A DNA stretch of 64,000 nucleotides from Dryocosmus kuriphilus (lineage: Eukaryota > Arthropoda > Insecta > Hymenoptera > Cynipidae), in NCBI GenBank assembly GCA_038277395.1, contig CM076193.1:75162252-75226251 (forward strand), given 5' to 3'. The notes beneath the pieces were generated by a model, which saw only the letters and a program-made list of their open reading frames with translations, was not told where the DNA came from and made no database searches. Positions 32,283 to 43,303 of this stretch are shown here, in pieces. Positions within the stretch are counted from its first letter, which is position 1, and each line of letters starts with the position of its first letter. The translations under genes were made by a program, and so were the position numbers.

Positions 32283-34418
32283 TCATTCGCTATCCGGGTA
32301 CAAAGTTAAAAGCTTCACTTTCTTTTTCGGCATTTGATACAAATTACTCGCAGACATTAACGACAACTGATCCTCATCAAACGTTCGAGCAGATCTTCCC
32401 TCCAGCTTTGTCGCTGATTTGACTACTGTTAATGCGCTGACGGATTCGTTGGACAGTCTATTTCGTTTCTTGGTGCAGATGTCCGGTAACATGGAAAACG
32501 TCCTTTCTGCAGATGCGTTGGAATGTGGCAGGGAGCGAATGCACCCTACCAAAGATGTTAAAAGTGGAAATCGTGCATTTCCATCCGAGTTTCTGCGAGA
32601 AAGAATCGTTTTCCACATTTCATCAAAAGAGAGCATGTCTAATGGTATGCCAGGTTGGGAAGAGAACTCAGGTGGAAGAAGTCGCCATTCACTTTTCAAA
32701 GCAGCTTTGTCATAATCTGCGAATTTTTCAGCGACATTCCAAACTTTACGAAAAGTGAAGTCTCTACTTTCTTCAAGCGATAAAGCTTGCTCCGCGCGCA
32801 AAACTGACAAATCGACGAAAAATTGATCGCGAATGTAATATAATCTTTCGATACTTTTCTCTACGGCCTCTACATAAAAAGCAAGACAATTTTCCCGAAT
32901 CTCTATAATGATGACTTTATTACTTTCCATATCCCGAGACAAATTGTTGATAATATCATTACATTCATGCCCGAAATCTACCTCAGACTAACATTTTTGA
33001 TTTGACGATAAACGAAAATCTATTCTCGCTTCGATGAAATAGGGCAACAAAGCTTCTTTCAGAAAATGTTTGGCGATATTCTTCGAAAATTGGAGGCATC
33101 TCGAGTGAAGCTCGTGAACTTGTGTGTCTTTACGTTGAAATAATAAATTGATGTTGTTGAAAAAATGTAGAACAAAACCTAAAAATTGAAGGTATGCCAG
33201 AGTTCTTGGATCATCTAATTGCTTTTTGATATCTGTGAAAGTTTCATTCTTTTCCGAACAACACAATTCTGTGTGTTGCGCGAACGCCTCCGATCGTTTC
33301 GTGCTCTTCATGTGATGAGCAATCGCATGCAGAATCTTCTCGATGTACGGTGGGATTTTCTCACACGCATCTTTTGCAATCAACGCGAGTTTATGGCAAA
33401 CACAAGGAATAAAAAGAATTGATGGATTTTCGCACTGCATAAACGTTTTAAAAGATTTGTTCTTTCCTACCATGACCGAAGCGTTATCGGAAGACACGGC
33501 TCCAATGTTTGAAAAAGGAATTTTTTGTTCGGTCATGTACCGCTTAAAAGCCCCAAAGACACCCTCTGCGTTTAATTTAGCTGAATCTAATTTAATGAGT
33601 TTCGGCAATCCCTCCGCAGTATCAAGAGTTTCTGGATCGACGTACTTGACTAAAAACGTCATCCACTTCACGGAACCGTTTGGATCAGTTGTCTCATCGA
33701 CGTGGACAGAAAATTTCGTTTTTCGAAGAATTTCGACTAATCGAGATTCTTCGTCCGACGCTAAAACGTTTATGACCATCGCCGAAGCTTTCGTTGCACC
33801 TGTGGTCATATTTGGAAGGGTTGCGGGCTTCGTTTGTTGGAAAAAATGGAGGAATTTGGGCAGAGTTGTGAACGGTGTGTTGGTTGAAACTCCCAACCGA
33901 ACAAACTCGATTTCGCGTTGTTTTACCTCAGCGTGATAGGATGTCGCCGACTCATGAATATGCTCTGCCGAAAAATCGTCCAAAGTTTCCAAATCTACTG
34001 CTTTACATTTTTGAACGTGATCTGCTTTTTCAGCGTGACGTAATATATTGCTTATACCGCCTCTGCAAGATCCATCAAAGCTACACAAGGTGCAACGAAA
34101 CTGGTGTTCGTTGTTTGGCACCACTTGCAACCAAGATTCGAAGCGAACATCTTCCAACCATTTCACTAAAAATTTTCTGCTTCTACTTTCTTTGCTTTCA
34201 TTATCATTCGAGTGTTTCAAATGATTTTTGGAATTTAAATGCCTCTCAATTTTTTTCGTTTTCATCGCTTTGAAACTGAGGTTGCAAATGATGCAAAAAA
34301 TGCTGTTACCATTCTTTGGATCTGCTTCGAAGAAAGGATACTGCTGCAGAGATGCTTCAATCAGAGATTTTTGCGGCTTTGCCGGCCCTCCGCTATCGTC
34401 CGTCGATATTTTCGGTAT
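32283..34418 (-). pseudogene. hAT transposase with BED fingers, one in-frame stop
   Basis: One minus-strand frame runs from at least 34,418 to the stop at 32,283, broken only by a TAG at 32,988-32,990. From the first in-frame Met at 34,265 it has about 660 codons. Order: finger 1 (CIICNLSFKAM, HLNSKNH); finger 2 (FRCTLCSFDG, HAEKADH); catalytic core with VHVDETTDPNG and SSDNASVMVG; CVCHKLALIAKDAC; a helical insert; then LPHSNASAERTFSML, the C-terminal dimerisation block. No Met precedes finger 1 in the visible frame, so the start may be spliced or mutated. With so few breaks it is much younger than the other hAT relics here. It sits inside the large palindrome but has no TIRs of its own that could be matched. 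Confidence 0.85.
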
Positions 34419-34784
34419 TCACTAAAAATTAATTCATACATGTGTAAACTTCAAGAGAAAAGAAAATTTGAAGCTTTACAGCTGTGTAAAGTTGGAACCT
34501 CCAGATTTGAATTTTCGAAAAAAAATACATCGTTCGTTTATCCATGTTTGTCCATGAAAAAGTTTCGTTTGTCCACCTATTTTTCACTATTTGAATTAGT
34601 GAAATTTACTAATTCAAAGTTGAATTAGTGAAATCCACTATTCAAAATAGTGAAATCGACTATTCGAATTAGGAAAAACCACTACATATTTAAAATTGTC
34701 AGTTTTACTATTTCACAGTAACCCACTTTTCTCTAATTCAAATAGTGAAATTTGAGTCAAATTCACTATTTCAGATTTAGAGAG

Positions 34785-35405
34785 CATATATAGCTTGAAG
34801 GTGCTTTTTTTTCATATAATTATTGTTAAAATTTTTTCAAAATAAAAATGAAGCATGAGAAGCAAATTCAATGAATGGAAAAACGAAATAGGCAATAAAA
34901 CGTTTTAAAAAACCACAATTTGTTGTAACAATATATGTTAGTCCCATGAATCCATATGTAGCTTAAAGGTGTCTTTTTTTCATATAATTATTGTTAAAAT
35001 TTTTTTTTAAAAATAAAAATGAAGCATGGACAAGCAAATTCAATGAATGGACAAACGAAATAGGCAATAAAACATAAAAAAAAACACCATTTGTTGTAAC
35101 AATATATGTTAGTCCCATGAATCCATATGTAGCTTGAAGGTGTCTTTTTTTTCATATAATTATTGTTAAAATTTTTTAAAAATAAAAATGACGCATGGAC
35201 AAGCAAATTCAATGAATGGACAAACGAAATAGGCAATAAAACATAAAAAAAAACACAATTTGTTGTAACAATATATGTTAGTCCATGAATCCATATATAG
35301 CTTGAAGGTGTCTTTTTTTCATATAATTATTCTTAGAATTTTTTAAAAATAAAAATGAAGCATGGACAAGCAAATTCAATGAAAGGACAAACGAAATAGG
35401 CAATG
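34785..35405. repeat. Minisatellite, about 169-bp period, four units
   Basis: AGCTTGAAGGTGTCTTTTTT-type starts lie at 34,792, 34,960, 35,131 and 35,299, and each unit contains GGACAAACGAAATAGGCAAT or a close variant. The last unit is truncated. The minus-strand frames here are all shifted copies of the repeat. Confidence 0.9.
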
Positions 35406-35751
35406 AAGCGTTGGAATCAGTAATTTGTTCAGCGTACGAATTCTTAAATTGTAGCTGCAGACTCAAGGGACTATATTTGTAGCAAAATACTACAAAGAGC
35501 TGCTATTTTTAAAAAAATCGGGAGAGTTGTTACTTACCACAATCTAATGTGCTTTTCCCGGAACAAAAAGCTCTCCAACCAATGAATAATTTTTATTTCA
35601 CTAAAAAATAAATAGTAACACTGATGATACATGTTCAAAATTGATACCGTTATCATTAAAAGACGAAAAATTACCTACCGTTTGCACAAGTGCACCAGAA
35701 AAGATCCAATCAAGGAATACACAAAATAAGATGTCACTTTTCACTTCTGCT

Positions 35752-35799
35752 AAAAACAAAAGACTGCAGCCTCTCTTGCGCCTGCAGTCTTTTGTTTTT
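35752..35799. repeat. Perfect 18-bp-arm hairpin
   Basis: AAAAACAAAAGACTGCAG and its exact complement flank a 12-nt loop (35,770-35,781). Confidence 0.9.
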
Positions 35800-35913
35800 C
35801 ATAGCGCGCATAATTTTGAAAATACTTGTAGGCTAATTTCTTTTCGGATAATATTTCCAAGAAATTATAATCTTCAATGAATCATTTTTCATTGCTACTA
35901 CATGTAGAACGAT

Positions 35914-36310
35914 AAAAATATTCCTGGCTATAAATAAGTATTTACATAATTTATAATACATAATTTATAATTCATAATCTATAATTCAATTTAATAATTT
36001 ATAATTCAATTTTTTCAATTTGCTCAATAGGAAAATTACAATTAAATACGAGAGCAGCGAATATTGCCTCAATCGTATTTAATCGCACTTTTACGAATAT
36101 AAAAATAACGATTATCAAGACGATTGCTGCGGTCAATTTAATTGTTGCAGGACTATAATTATAAGAATAAAAGATAATTCCAGTATTCAAAGGGAAATTT
36201 TTATAGGGTAAATTTCGAAATAATGAAACGAAAAAAATATTCCTGGCTATAAATAAGTATTTACATAATTTATAATACACTATTTATAATTCATAATTTA
36301 TAATTCAATT
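35914..36310. repeat. Direct repeat of about 75 bp, 320 bp apart
   Basis: TATTCCTGGCTATAAATAAG followed by TATTTACATAATTTATAATA occurs at about 35,921 and 36,240. The intervening DNA is non-coding. Confidence 0.8.
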
Positions 36311-36759
36311 TTCATGATTTCAAATATCACCAATCTCGCAATCGTCGATTTCCACAGTCGAAAATTACGATTGTAAACGATTGCCGTGATTTACTCTGTA
36401 AATCTGAAATAGTGAAAATTTCACTTTTAAAATTAGTGAAAAATATCATCACTATTGAAATAGTAGAATTAGTTTCTTTCACTAATTGAATTAGTCAAAT
36501 TCACTATTATTATGACATTTACACTAGCACTCAATTAGTGAAAAATAACTAATTCAAATAAGGACACAAAAACGAAGGGGAAAAAGACCTTCATTTCTTA
36601 TTTTTAATCGGAAAACTTTGAAAGTTGATTTTGAAATTTATTTATATAGTTAATGGTGTAAAGAATTATAAAAAAATAATGATTATAATTAAAATAATTA
36701 ATAATAATTAATGAAAATAATTTCGAAGAGATGGTAAATTTAAATGAAACATTGCTTTT

Positions 36760-36848
36760 ATTATAATTTAGCAAAATTAAATCGCACACACCATTTAATT
36801 TAGCAGAAGGAGAATCTGAATTAGTTTCAGGATTTAATACAGAATATA
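36760..36848 (+). pseudogene. NUMT copy D: first half of an ND1 fragment
   Basis: Plus strand: ND1-type NLAKLNR, then PFNLAEGESELVSGF and NTEY, with a CA insertion shifting the frame after NRT. It ends exactly where the foldback element begins, and its continuation is copy C on the far side at 41,070. The S-E-L-V-S-G-F motif is diagnostic of ND1. Confidence 0.8.
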
Positions 36849-39800
36849 TAGTCCAGGCAATATAGCAGAATCGTAGGGACAAATTGTAAAGGGGTATTAG
36901 CCTTTGAGGAAAGGTGGGGAATATGATACTGAACGGGGAAATGGGTCGTCCAATGAAAAAAAAAGGCTGCGTGGATAAGCAATCAGCGAAAAACAGGTAA
37001 AAAAAAAATCGTTTTTTTAAGTTTTTGATGTGGAAAATTTATGTGCAAGTTAATGTTACTTTTACCATTTTTCGGCGATAAAAATGCCTACGGAATGAGC
37101 CGTTGTACGTTAAAATCGAATAAATAGTTTTTAAGTTATTGCAAAAAAACCATTAAAATGAGCTATTTGTTAGGTAATTAATAATTGTTGCAATTTGCAA
37201 GATAATCATTCTATGTACCATAAAAAATGCGTACTTTGATGCGAAAAAGGCACTGTCCAAATTTTAAACAAAAATATTCATAAGTTTTCTGTAAACGCTA
37301 TTGTTGTCAAAAAAGATGTTTAATTGAAAATTAATTTCTTGCCCGTAGAGAAATCATACAGCTGCCAGCAAGGGCTCAATCTTTTCTCTAAGAGTTATAG
37401 TTTGTGTACTGGTCTGATCAAATTTTGAATTTTAATTGTTTAAAAATCACTCTAAACTTGAGCCTCCGAAATACGTTATAAGCAAATAGAATATCTTTTG
37501 CTGTGTACTATATTGTTTTTTTCAAATACCATTATCGTGAAGCTGCAGTTTTTCCCGACATTTTCCAAAAAAAAAAAACGAACTCTCTAAGTGTAGTAGG
37601 AGCCAAGATATATTTTTTTTTTCTAAAAATCACCAGTCGTTCAATTATTGATATTAAGGGACGAAATTTCGACGCATGTCTTCAGGATAAATTGAGGTTT
37701 ATTATTAAAAATCTTGCTTTGAATATCATTGAAATATCTTATACATATTCATTTTCAAACGTGAGAGAATATTCTTGTTTTCAAGAAATGTGCACGACCC
37801 AGTGGTGGGGGAAGAGAGCGAGCGAGCTTGGACGAAAATCGTCGCGCGACTTCAAATTGAAATCTAGCCAATATTTTGCATTTTCTCGACAAGTTGTGGA
37901 CAGAATTTCATTATTTTTTTTTAAATTTGGGGTAGCTTGACGAAATATCGACTTCTGCTGAACCACTTTACGTAAAAAATTATTAGATTCTCATCAGAGA
38001 AGGTATTTATAAATTTATGTAAAATTTGACCCCCCAGTTTTCATCAAATCTCCACGTTTTGAGACCACCTGAGTGAGAAAAAACGATTTTTACGACGGTG
38101 TCTCTCTGTTGTCGTCGTCGTCGTCGTCGTTATCGTCGTCGTCCTTGTTGTCGGTGCCGTCGTCGTTGTCGTCGTCGTCGGCGTCTGTTCCCACGATTAA
38201 AAAAAATCCATTTTCCGGCTAAACTATGCAAGATACAAAAAAAATAGTGCAGTATAAAATTGTTCACCTCGAAAAAATCTAGAAATTTGTTTTATCTATT
38301 TTTCAATAAAATAAACCGGTTTTGCCAGCCTTCTCCTTTTTTCCTCTATTGGACATTCATCTTCACTATCATCATCCCTATCGCTATCATCTGGACCACA
38401 GTCCGTCTCCGAAATTTCCTCATTTTTAATGAATTCCTCAGAATTTTCATTTGCTTTATCGTTGTCATCAGTTTCATCAGTATCATCTGGACTGAACGTG
38501 TCGTCACTTATAATAAATTTCTCTACGTTTGAGCAAGTTTCTCCTTGACAACCAGAACACAGCTCTGTACAGAGCATACCATGCTTTCTGCAGCTACAGA
38601 TTTTCGATTTACATCCACTTTGACAGCTACAACTGATTATATGTAGCAAGTCATGCGGAATTAGCGATTCTTCGGTTAAATGAGGTTTTAAACCGTCAGC
38701 AGACATTTTTCCGGTTAAATATATTAAATATATTATATGTAATAAATATATTAAATATTAAATGGAATATTAATATACAGTAAATATTATAAATAAATAT
38801 ATATATTATTATTCTAATTATAGTTTGTTCAGTTTCAATAAATGAACCAAAATTTTGCGAATGGATTTACAAAAAGCGTTTTGAATTATTTACAACAATG
38901 AGAATTGTACTTTATAGAAAGTATAATACTTACTATTTATCCAGTTTCAGTAGTCAAATATTTATTTTTCCATGAAGATTGCTTTAAACCGATGAGCAAT
39001 TGTATAAACTTCATATAAAATGCACGCACTTTCTATACAACAGTATTTATCACACACAATAATTGAGCGAAACTCATAAGCCTGTTCACAACAGAACAGC
39101 ACACTCGTGAATGTCGTTGTACATTACATTCAAACTGCGGTGAGCTTTTTTGCAAGTTCTGACAAGCTTCGACTTCGAGCGCACTGCGTGACTTGCGCTC
39201 GAAAATATTTAATATCTTCCAATCCAACAGAAACCCCACTTTTTGGTAAAATGGATTTTGTAGATGAGAGAACAAAGAACAAAATTATATATTTTTCAAA
39301 AGAGATTCAAGGTGGTGATTAAATAATCAAATTGTTATTAATTCTAATTCGTTTACAATAAAAATAGGTTTTAAAGTACATTTCGAAAGCTTACGTTACG
39401 AAGTGTAATAAAAGGTCAGATAATTGTTGTTTATAAAAATATAATAAAATTTTTATATACGTATAGACTATGATAAACATTTTAAAAAATTGTTCAATAT
39501 CAATATATGGCGGGAAACCACAGTTTCTTATTTTTTATAACATTTTCTCGATTAAAGCAAAACCGGTGCATTTTATTGAAAAACGGTTAAAACAAAATTT
39601 GTACATTTTTTCGAGGTGAACAATTTTATACTGGACTATTTTTTTTGTATCTCGCATAGTTCAGCCGGAAAATGGATTTTTTTAAATCGTGGGAACAGAC
39701 GCCGACGACGACGACGATGACAACGACGACGGCGCCGACAAAAACGACGACGACGATAACGGCGACGACGACAACGACAACAGACAGAGAGACACCGTCG

Positions 39801-41069
39801 TAAAAATCGTTTTTTTTTTCTCACTCAGGGGGTCTCAAAACGTGGAGATTTGATGAAAACTGGGGGGTCAAATTTTACATAAATCTATTAATACCTTCTC
39901 TGATGAGAATCTAATAATTTTTTACGTAAAGTGGTTCAGCAGAAGTCGATATTTCGTCAAGCTACCCCAAATTAAAAAAAAAATAATGAAATTCTGTCCA
40001 CAACTTGTCGAGAAAATGCAAAATATTGGCTAGATTTCAATTTGAAGTCGCGCGACGATTTTCGTCCAAGCTCGCTCGCTCTCTTCCCCCACCACTGGGT
40101 CGTGCACATTTCTTCAAAACAAGAATATTCTCTCACGTTTGAAAATGAATATGTATAAGATATTTCAATGATATTCAAAGCAAGATTTTTAATAATAAAC
40201 CTCAATTTATCCTGAAGACATCCGTCGAAATTTCGTCCCTTAATATCAATAATTGAACGACTGGTGATTTTTAGAAAAAAAAAAAAATATATCTTGGCTC
40301 CTACTACACTTAGAGAGTTCGTTTTTTTTTTTTTTGGAAAATGTCGGGAAAAACTGCAGCTTCACGATAATGGTATTTGAAAAAAAAAACAATATAGTAC
40401 ACAGCAAAAGATATTCTATTTGCTTATAACGTATTTCGGAGGCTCAAGTTTAGAGTGATTTTTAAACAATTAAAATTCAAAATTTGATCAGACCAGTACA
40501 CCTGAGTTAAACTATAACTCTTAGAGAAAAGATGGAGCCCTTGCTGGCAGCTGTATGATTTCTCTACGGGCAAGAAATTAATTTTCAATTAAACATCTTT
40601 TTTAACAACAATAGCGTTTACAGAAAAACTTATGAATATTTTTGTTTAAAATTTGGACAGTATTTTTTCGCATCAAAGTGCGCATTTTTTATGGTACATA
40701 AAATGATTATCTTGCAAATTGCAACAATTATTAATTACCTAACAAATAGCTCATTTTAATGGTTTTTTTGCAATAACTTAAAAACTATTTATTCGATTTT
40801 AATGTACAATGGCTCATTCCGTGGGCATTTTTATCGCCGAAAAAGAGTAAAAGTAACATTAACTTGCACATAAATTTTCCACATCAAAAAATTAAAAAAC
40901 GATTTTTTTACCTGTTTTTCGCTGATTGCTTATCCACGCAGCCTTTTTTTTTCATTGGACGACCCATTTCCCCGTTCAGTATCATATTCCCCACCTTTCC
41001 TCAAAGGCTAATACCCCTTTACAATTTTTACAGGTTTCGTATTATGCAGGTGCCAGAAGGCCTGGACTA
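36849..41069. mobile_element. 4.2-kb foldback element with long inverted repeats
   Basis: TAGTCCAGGC at 36,849 and GCCTGGACTA ending at 41,069 open inverted repeats of about 1.4-1.5 kb that meet a core of about 1.2 kb (38,330-39,555). ATATA lies on both sides (36,844-36,848 and 41,070-41,074) as a probable target duplication. The arms share GGGGTATTAGCCTTTGAGG, ATTGCTTATCCACGCAGCC and a run of GTC/GAC trinucleotides (38,108-38,190; 39,694-39,785). The core carries one ORF (38,296-38,706). Frames at 37,503-37,940 and 39,972-40,205 are the same arm sequence read twice and are not genes. No transposase is present. Confidence 0.85.
38296..38706 (-). CDS. Cys-rich (CXC-like) small protein in the foldback core
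   Basis: A 136-codon frame: a short N-terminal segment, then a dense cysteine block around residues 24-60 (ISCSCQSGCKSKICSCRK, CTELCSGCQGETC), then a strongly acidic Asp/Glu tail and a basic KRRRLAKP end. The spacing resembles the tesmin/TSO1-type CXC domain found at the C-termini of many insect repeat-encoded proteins. That domain binds zinc, and DNA binding is the usual role. It is probably the leftover C-terminus of a larger protein, because nothing recognisable precedes it. Its last dozen codons overlap the inner end of the left inverted repeat, and the Met start is an open choice. Whether it is expressed cannot be judged. Confidence 0.5.
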   Translation of the reverse strand: MSADGLKPHLTEESLIPHDLLHIISCSCQSGCKSKICSCRKHGMLCTELCSGCQGETCSNVEKFIISDDTFSPDDTDETDDNDKANENSEEFIKNEEISETDCGPDDSDRDDDSEDECPIEEKRRRLAKPVYFIEK

Positions 41070-41340
41070 ATATAAGAGGAGGATTTGCTTTAATTTTTAT
41101 ATCTGAAAATGGAATAATTATATTAATAAGATATTTATTTATTATATTCTATTTATGAAATTTAATATAAAATTTTTATTTTATATTAAAATTTTAATAA
41201 TAATAAATATAATAATTATTTTTCGAGGATCTTATCCTCGATATCGACATGATAAATTAATAATTTTAATTTGAAAGAGATTCCTTTCAATTATTTGAAA
41301 TTTAGAATAATTTATATTTATATAATTAAATGAATTTTTA
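41070..41340 (+). pseudogene. NUMT copy C: second half of the ND1 fragment
   Basis: Plus strand, with TGA as Trp: GGFALIFISENGIILLIS, a diverged stretch, then RGSYPRYRHDKL and LIWKRFL, the ND1 C-terminal region. It is the continuation of copy D once the foldback is removed. It keeps the part that copies A and B have lost. A (TA)n tract follows. Confidence 0.8.
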
Positions 41341-41342
41341 AT

Positions 41343-41354
41343 ATTTTATATATA

Positions 41355-41399
<45 letters not shown>
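41343..41399. repeat. (TA)n tract
   Basis: An interrupted TA run directly after NUMT copy C. A matching run follows copy B at 42,082-42,133. Confidence 0.85.
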
Positions 41400-41402
<3 letters not shown>

Positions 41403-41769
41403 AAAGCTAATGAATTTGAAATAGGCTTATGTTTTGAAAATATAAAATAGATATTTAAATTTTCTATTAATTTTTCTTAATTATCTAAAAAAAATAAGAG
41501 TGCACAGACGTATATCACGATCTTGTGAACCATCTCTCAAATTTTAACCCCGAAATTCTTAGTATTTTAGACGTTAACTTTGAGAAAGTAAAAATCGATA
41601 AAAAAATTTTTTTCGCCGAAGTATAACATGTCCTTAAAGATGAAAAAAATTATATAAAAAATAATTTTTAAAAACTGAGAAAAAAAAACTTTTGCCCGAG
41701 GCTACAATCAAACCCGCGACGCTTGGATGGGAAACATTTCTCTTCGTGCTCTGAAAGTCTAAAAAGACT

Positions 41770-42060
41770 GCTTTTAATATAATTTAGCAGAATTAAATTG
41801 CATACCATTTGATTTAGCAGAAGGATAATCTGAATTAATTTCAGGATTTACTACAGAATTATAATATATAAAATAATGTAAAATTTTAATATAAAATTTT
41901 TATTTTATATTACAATTTTAATAATAAGAAATATAATTATTATTTTTCGACGATCTTATCCTCCATATCGATATGATAAATTAATAATTTTAATTTGAAA
42001 GAGATTCCTTCCAATTATTTTAAATTAAGAATAATTTATATTTATATAATTAAATGAATT
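41770..42060 (+). pseudogene. NUMT copy B: internally deleted ND1 fragment
   Basis: Plus strand: NLAELN, PFDLAEG, a TAA, SELISGF, then directly ITILIIRNIIIIF, YPPYRYDKL and LIWKRFLP with TGA as Trp. Relative to copies D plus C, about 90 bp encoding the GGFALIF segment are missing. It is in the right palindrome arm and is the mirror of copy A. Confidence 0.75.
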
Positions 42061-42076
42061 TTTAATATTATTTTAT

Positions 42077-42081
<5 letters not shown>

Positions 42082-42133
<52 letters not shown>
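42082..42133. repeat. (TA)n tract
   Basis: TA run following NUMT copy B. It is much shorter in the left arm (about 31,351-31,362), so the tract has changed length since the arms separated. Confidence 0.85.
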
Positions 42134-42138
<5 letters not shown>

Positions 42139-42879
42139 AAATTTAACATTTATTATATGAAAGTATGACCAAAATAACTAATCATTTATATTAATGAAAT
42201 TATATACATGTAATATAATTGACTGTTTAACAAAAAAAAAAAAAAGATTACTTTTCAGCTAAAAATAGTTGAATATGCAACCAAGAAAGATTGGATTGGG
42301 AAAACCACGCAAATGGTTAAGAATTTAAAGAACTCTCTTCTAATTTAAAAAAGAAATTGAAAACGATACTTCTTCTCCTCAAGCTCAATGAAAATTTTAA
42401 AAATACAAAATTTTCCACCCATTAAACACAACAAAAAGTTAAAAAAAAAAAAAAAAAACTCTTTTTGAATTCAGAAAAAAATTAAAAATCAAAATTAAAA
42501 ATCGATAAAAAAATTTTTTCGCCGAAAAAAATGCCCTTAAAGATGAAAAAAATTATAAGCAATAATTTTAATAAACTGAGAAAAAAAAGCATTTTGCCCG
42601 AGGCGAGAATCAAACCCGCGACGCTGGGATGGGAAACATTTCTCTTCGCGCTCTGAAAGTCTAAAACTCTAAAAAGACTCGGAAACGCGACAATGGAAAT
42701 ACCAAAGCGTGGCGGCCGACGGGGAAGTCGGACGCACCGCTCTAATAGATGAGAGCGACGGGGAACGAAGGAATTCGGCGCGCGCCACCGTTCCTTCCCG
42801 CTCATCTCACACGGACACGGCGTGCATTAGTGTGGGAGGTACCCGAGTTTCCAATATGAGCACACTGCTCCGATTGTGC

Positions 42880-42976
42880 ATCACTCCTGGACATGCGGTT
42901 CGTGCTTATGCAGCGTGTTGCTAACTTAAATAGTTAATAATATTACTAGCATCGCTACTGTATGTCCAGGAGTGAT
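42880..42976. repeat. 97-bp hairpin with perfect 15-bp ends
   Basis: ATCACTCCTGGACAT at 42,880 and ATGTCCAGGAGTGAT ending 42,976. It is present in the right palindrome arm only, so it arrived after the arm duplication or was lost from the left. Confidence 0.8.
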
Positions 42977-43303
42977 ATCTTTCGGAAGTTAATATAATTT
43001 ATTAATGAAAAATCTAAATATTACGACACAATTTCAGAATTATCTTTGCAACACAACGTTTATGTGTAACCTAACCTATAAGGAAAAATCTTATGTAAGT
43101 ACTATAACTTTTCCATCATGCTCATCGTTAATATTTTCCTTATTTCTTAATCCTTGTTTTAGGCTCTGCTACTATTGTAATCATCCATTTATAGTATAAT
43201 TTTTATCTGAAGAGGCCCGGCGTCGTTGGGCGAAAGTCCAATAAAGAAAATATAAACACAATAACAGACTAGTAGATCGACAAATCCTAACATCATCACA
43301 CAA

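Larger units (their letters stand above)
34560..36570. repeat. AT-rich block bounded by ATTAGTGAAA-type inverted words
   Basis: At 34,580-34,770 and 36,400-36,560 variants of ACTATTTGAATTAGTGAAA occur many times in both orientations, like subterminal repeats of a non-autonomous element. Between them lie a 170-bp tandem array, a perfect hairpin and a direct repeat. No gene is recognised; the 35,999-36,280 frame overlaps the direct repeat and is probably chance. Confidence 0.5.
41655..43303 (-). repeat. Right arm of the 13.2-kb palindrome
   Basis: Inverted partner of 30,134-31,771, ending at ...CATCATCACACAA. It includes NUMT copy B, a (TA)n tract, and two copies of the box with ATCAAACCCGCGACGC (41,708 and 42,608). 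A 150-bp insert here, absent from the left arm, contains a 97-bp hairpin. On this side a unit of NUMT, (TA)n, spacer and box occurs twice in tandem (41,070-41,770 and 41,770-42,690). Confidence 0.85.

Noticed and set aside
33343..33936. 197-codon plus-strand ORF
   Set aside because: Antisense shadow of the hAT transposase on the minus strand.
36604..36882. 92-codon minus-strand ORF
   Set aside because: It is antisense to NUMT copy D and the start of the foldback element.
37503..37940. 145-codon ORF in the foldback arm
   Set aside because: The same sequence occurs inverted at 39,972-40,205 and has no family match; it is arm DNA that happens to be open.
30134..43303. Polinton/Maverick element
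   Set aside because: Size and TIRs would be compatible, but no DNA polymerase B, packaging ATPase, capsid or integrase sequence is visible inside.
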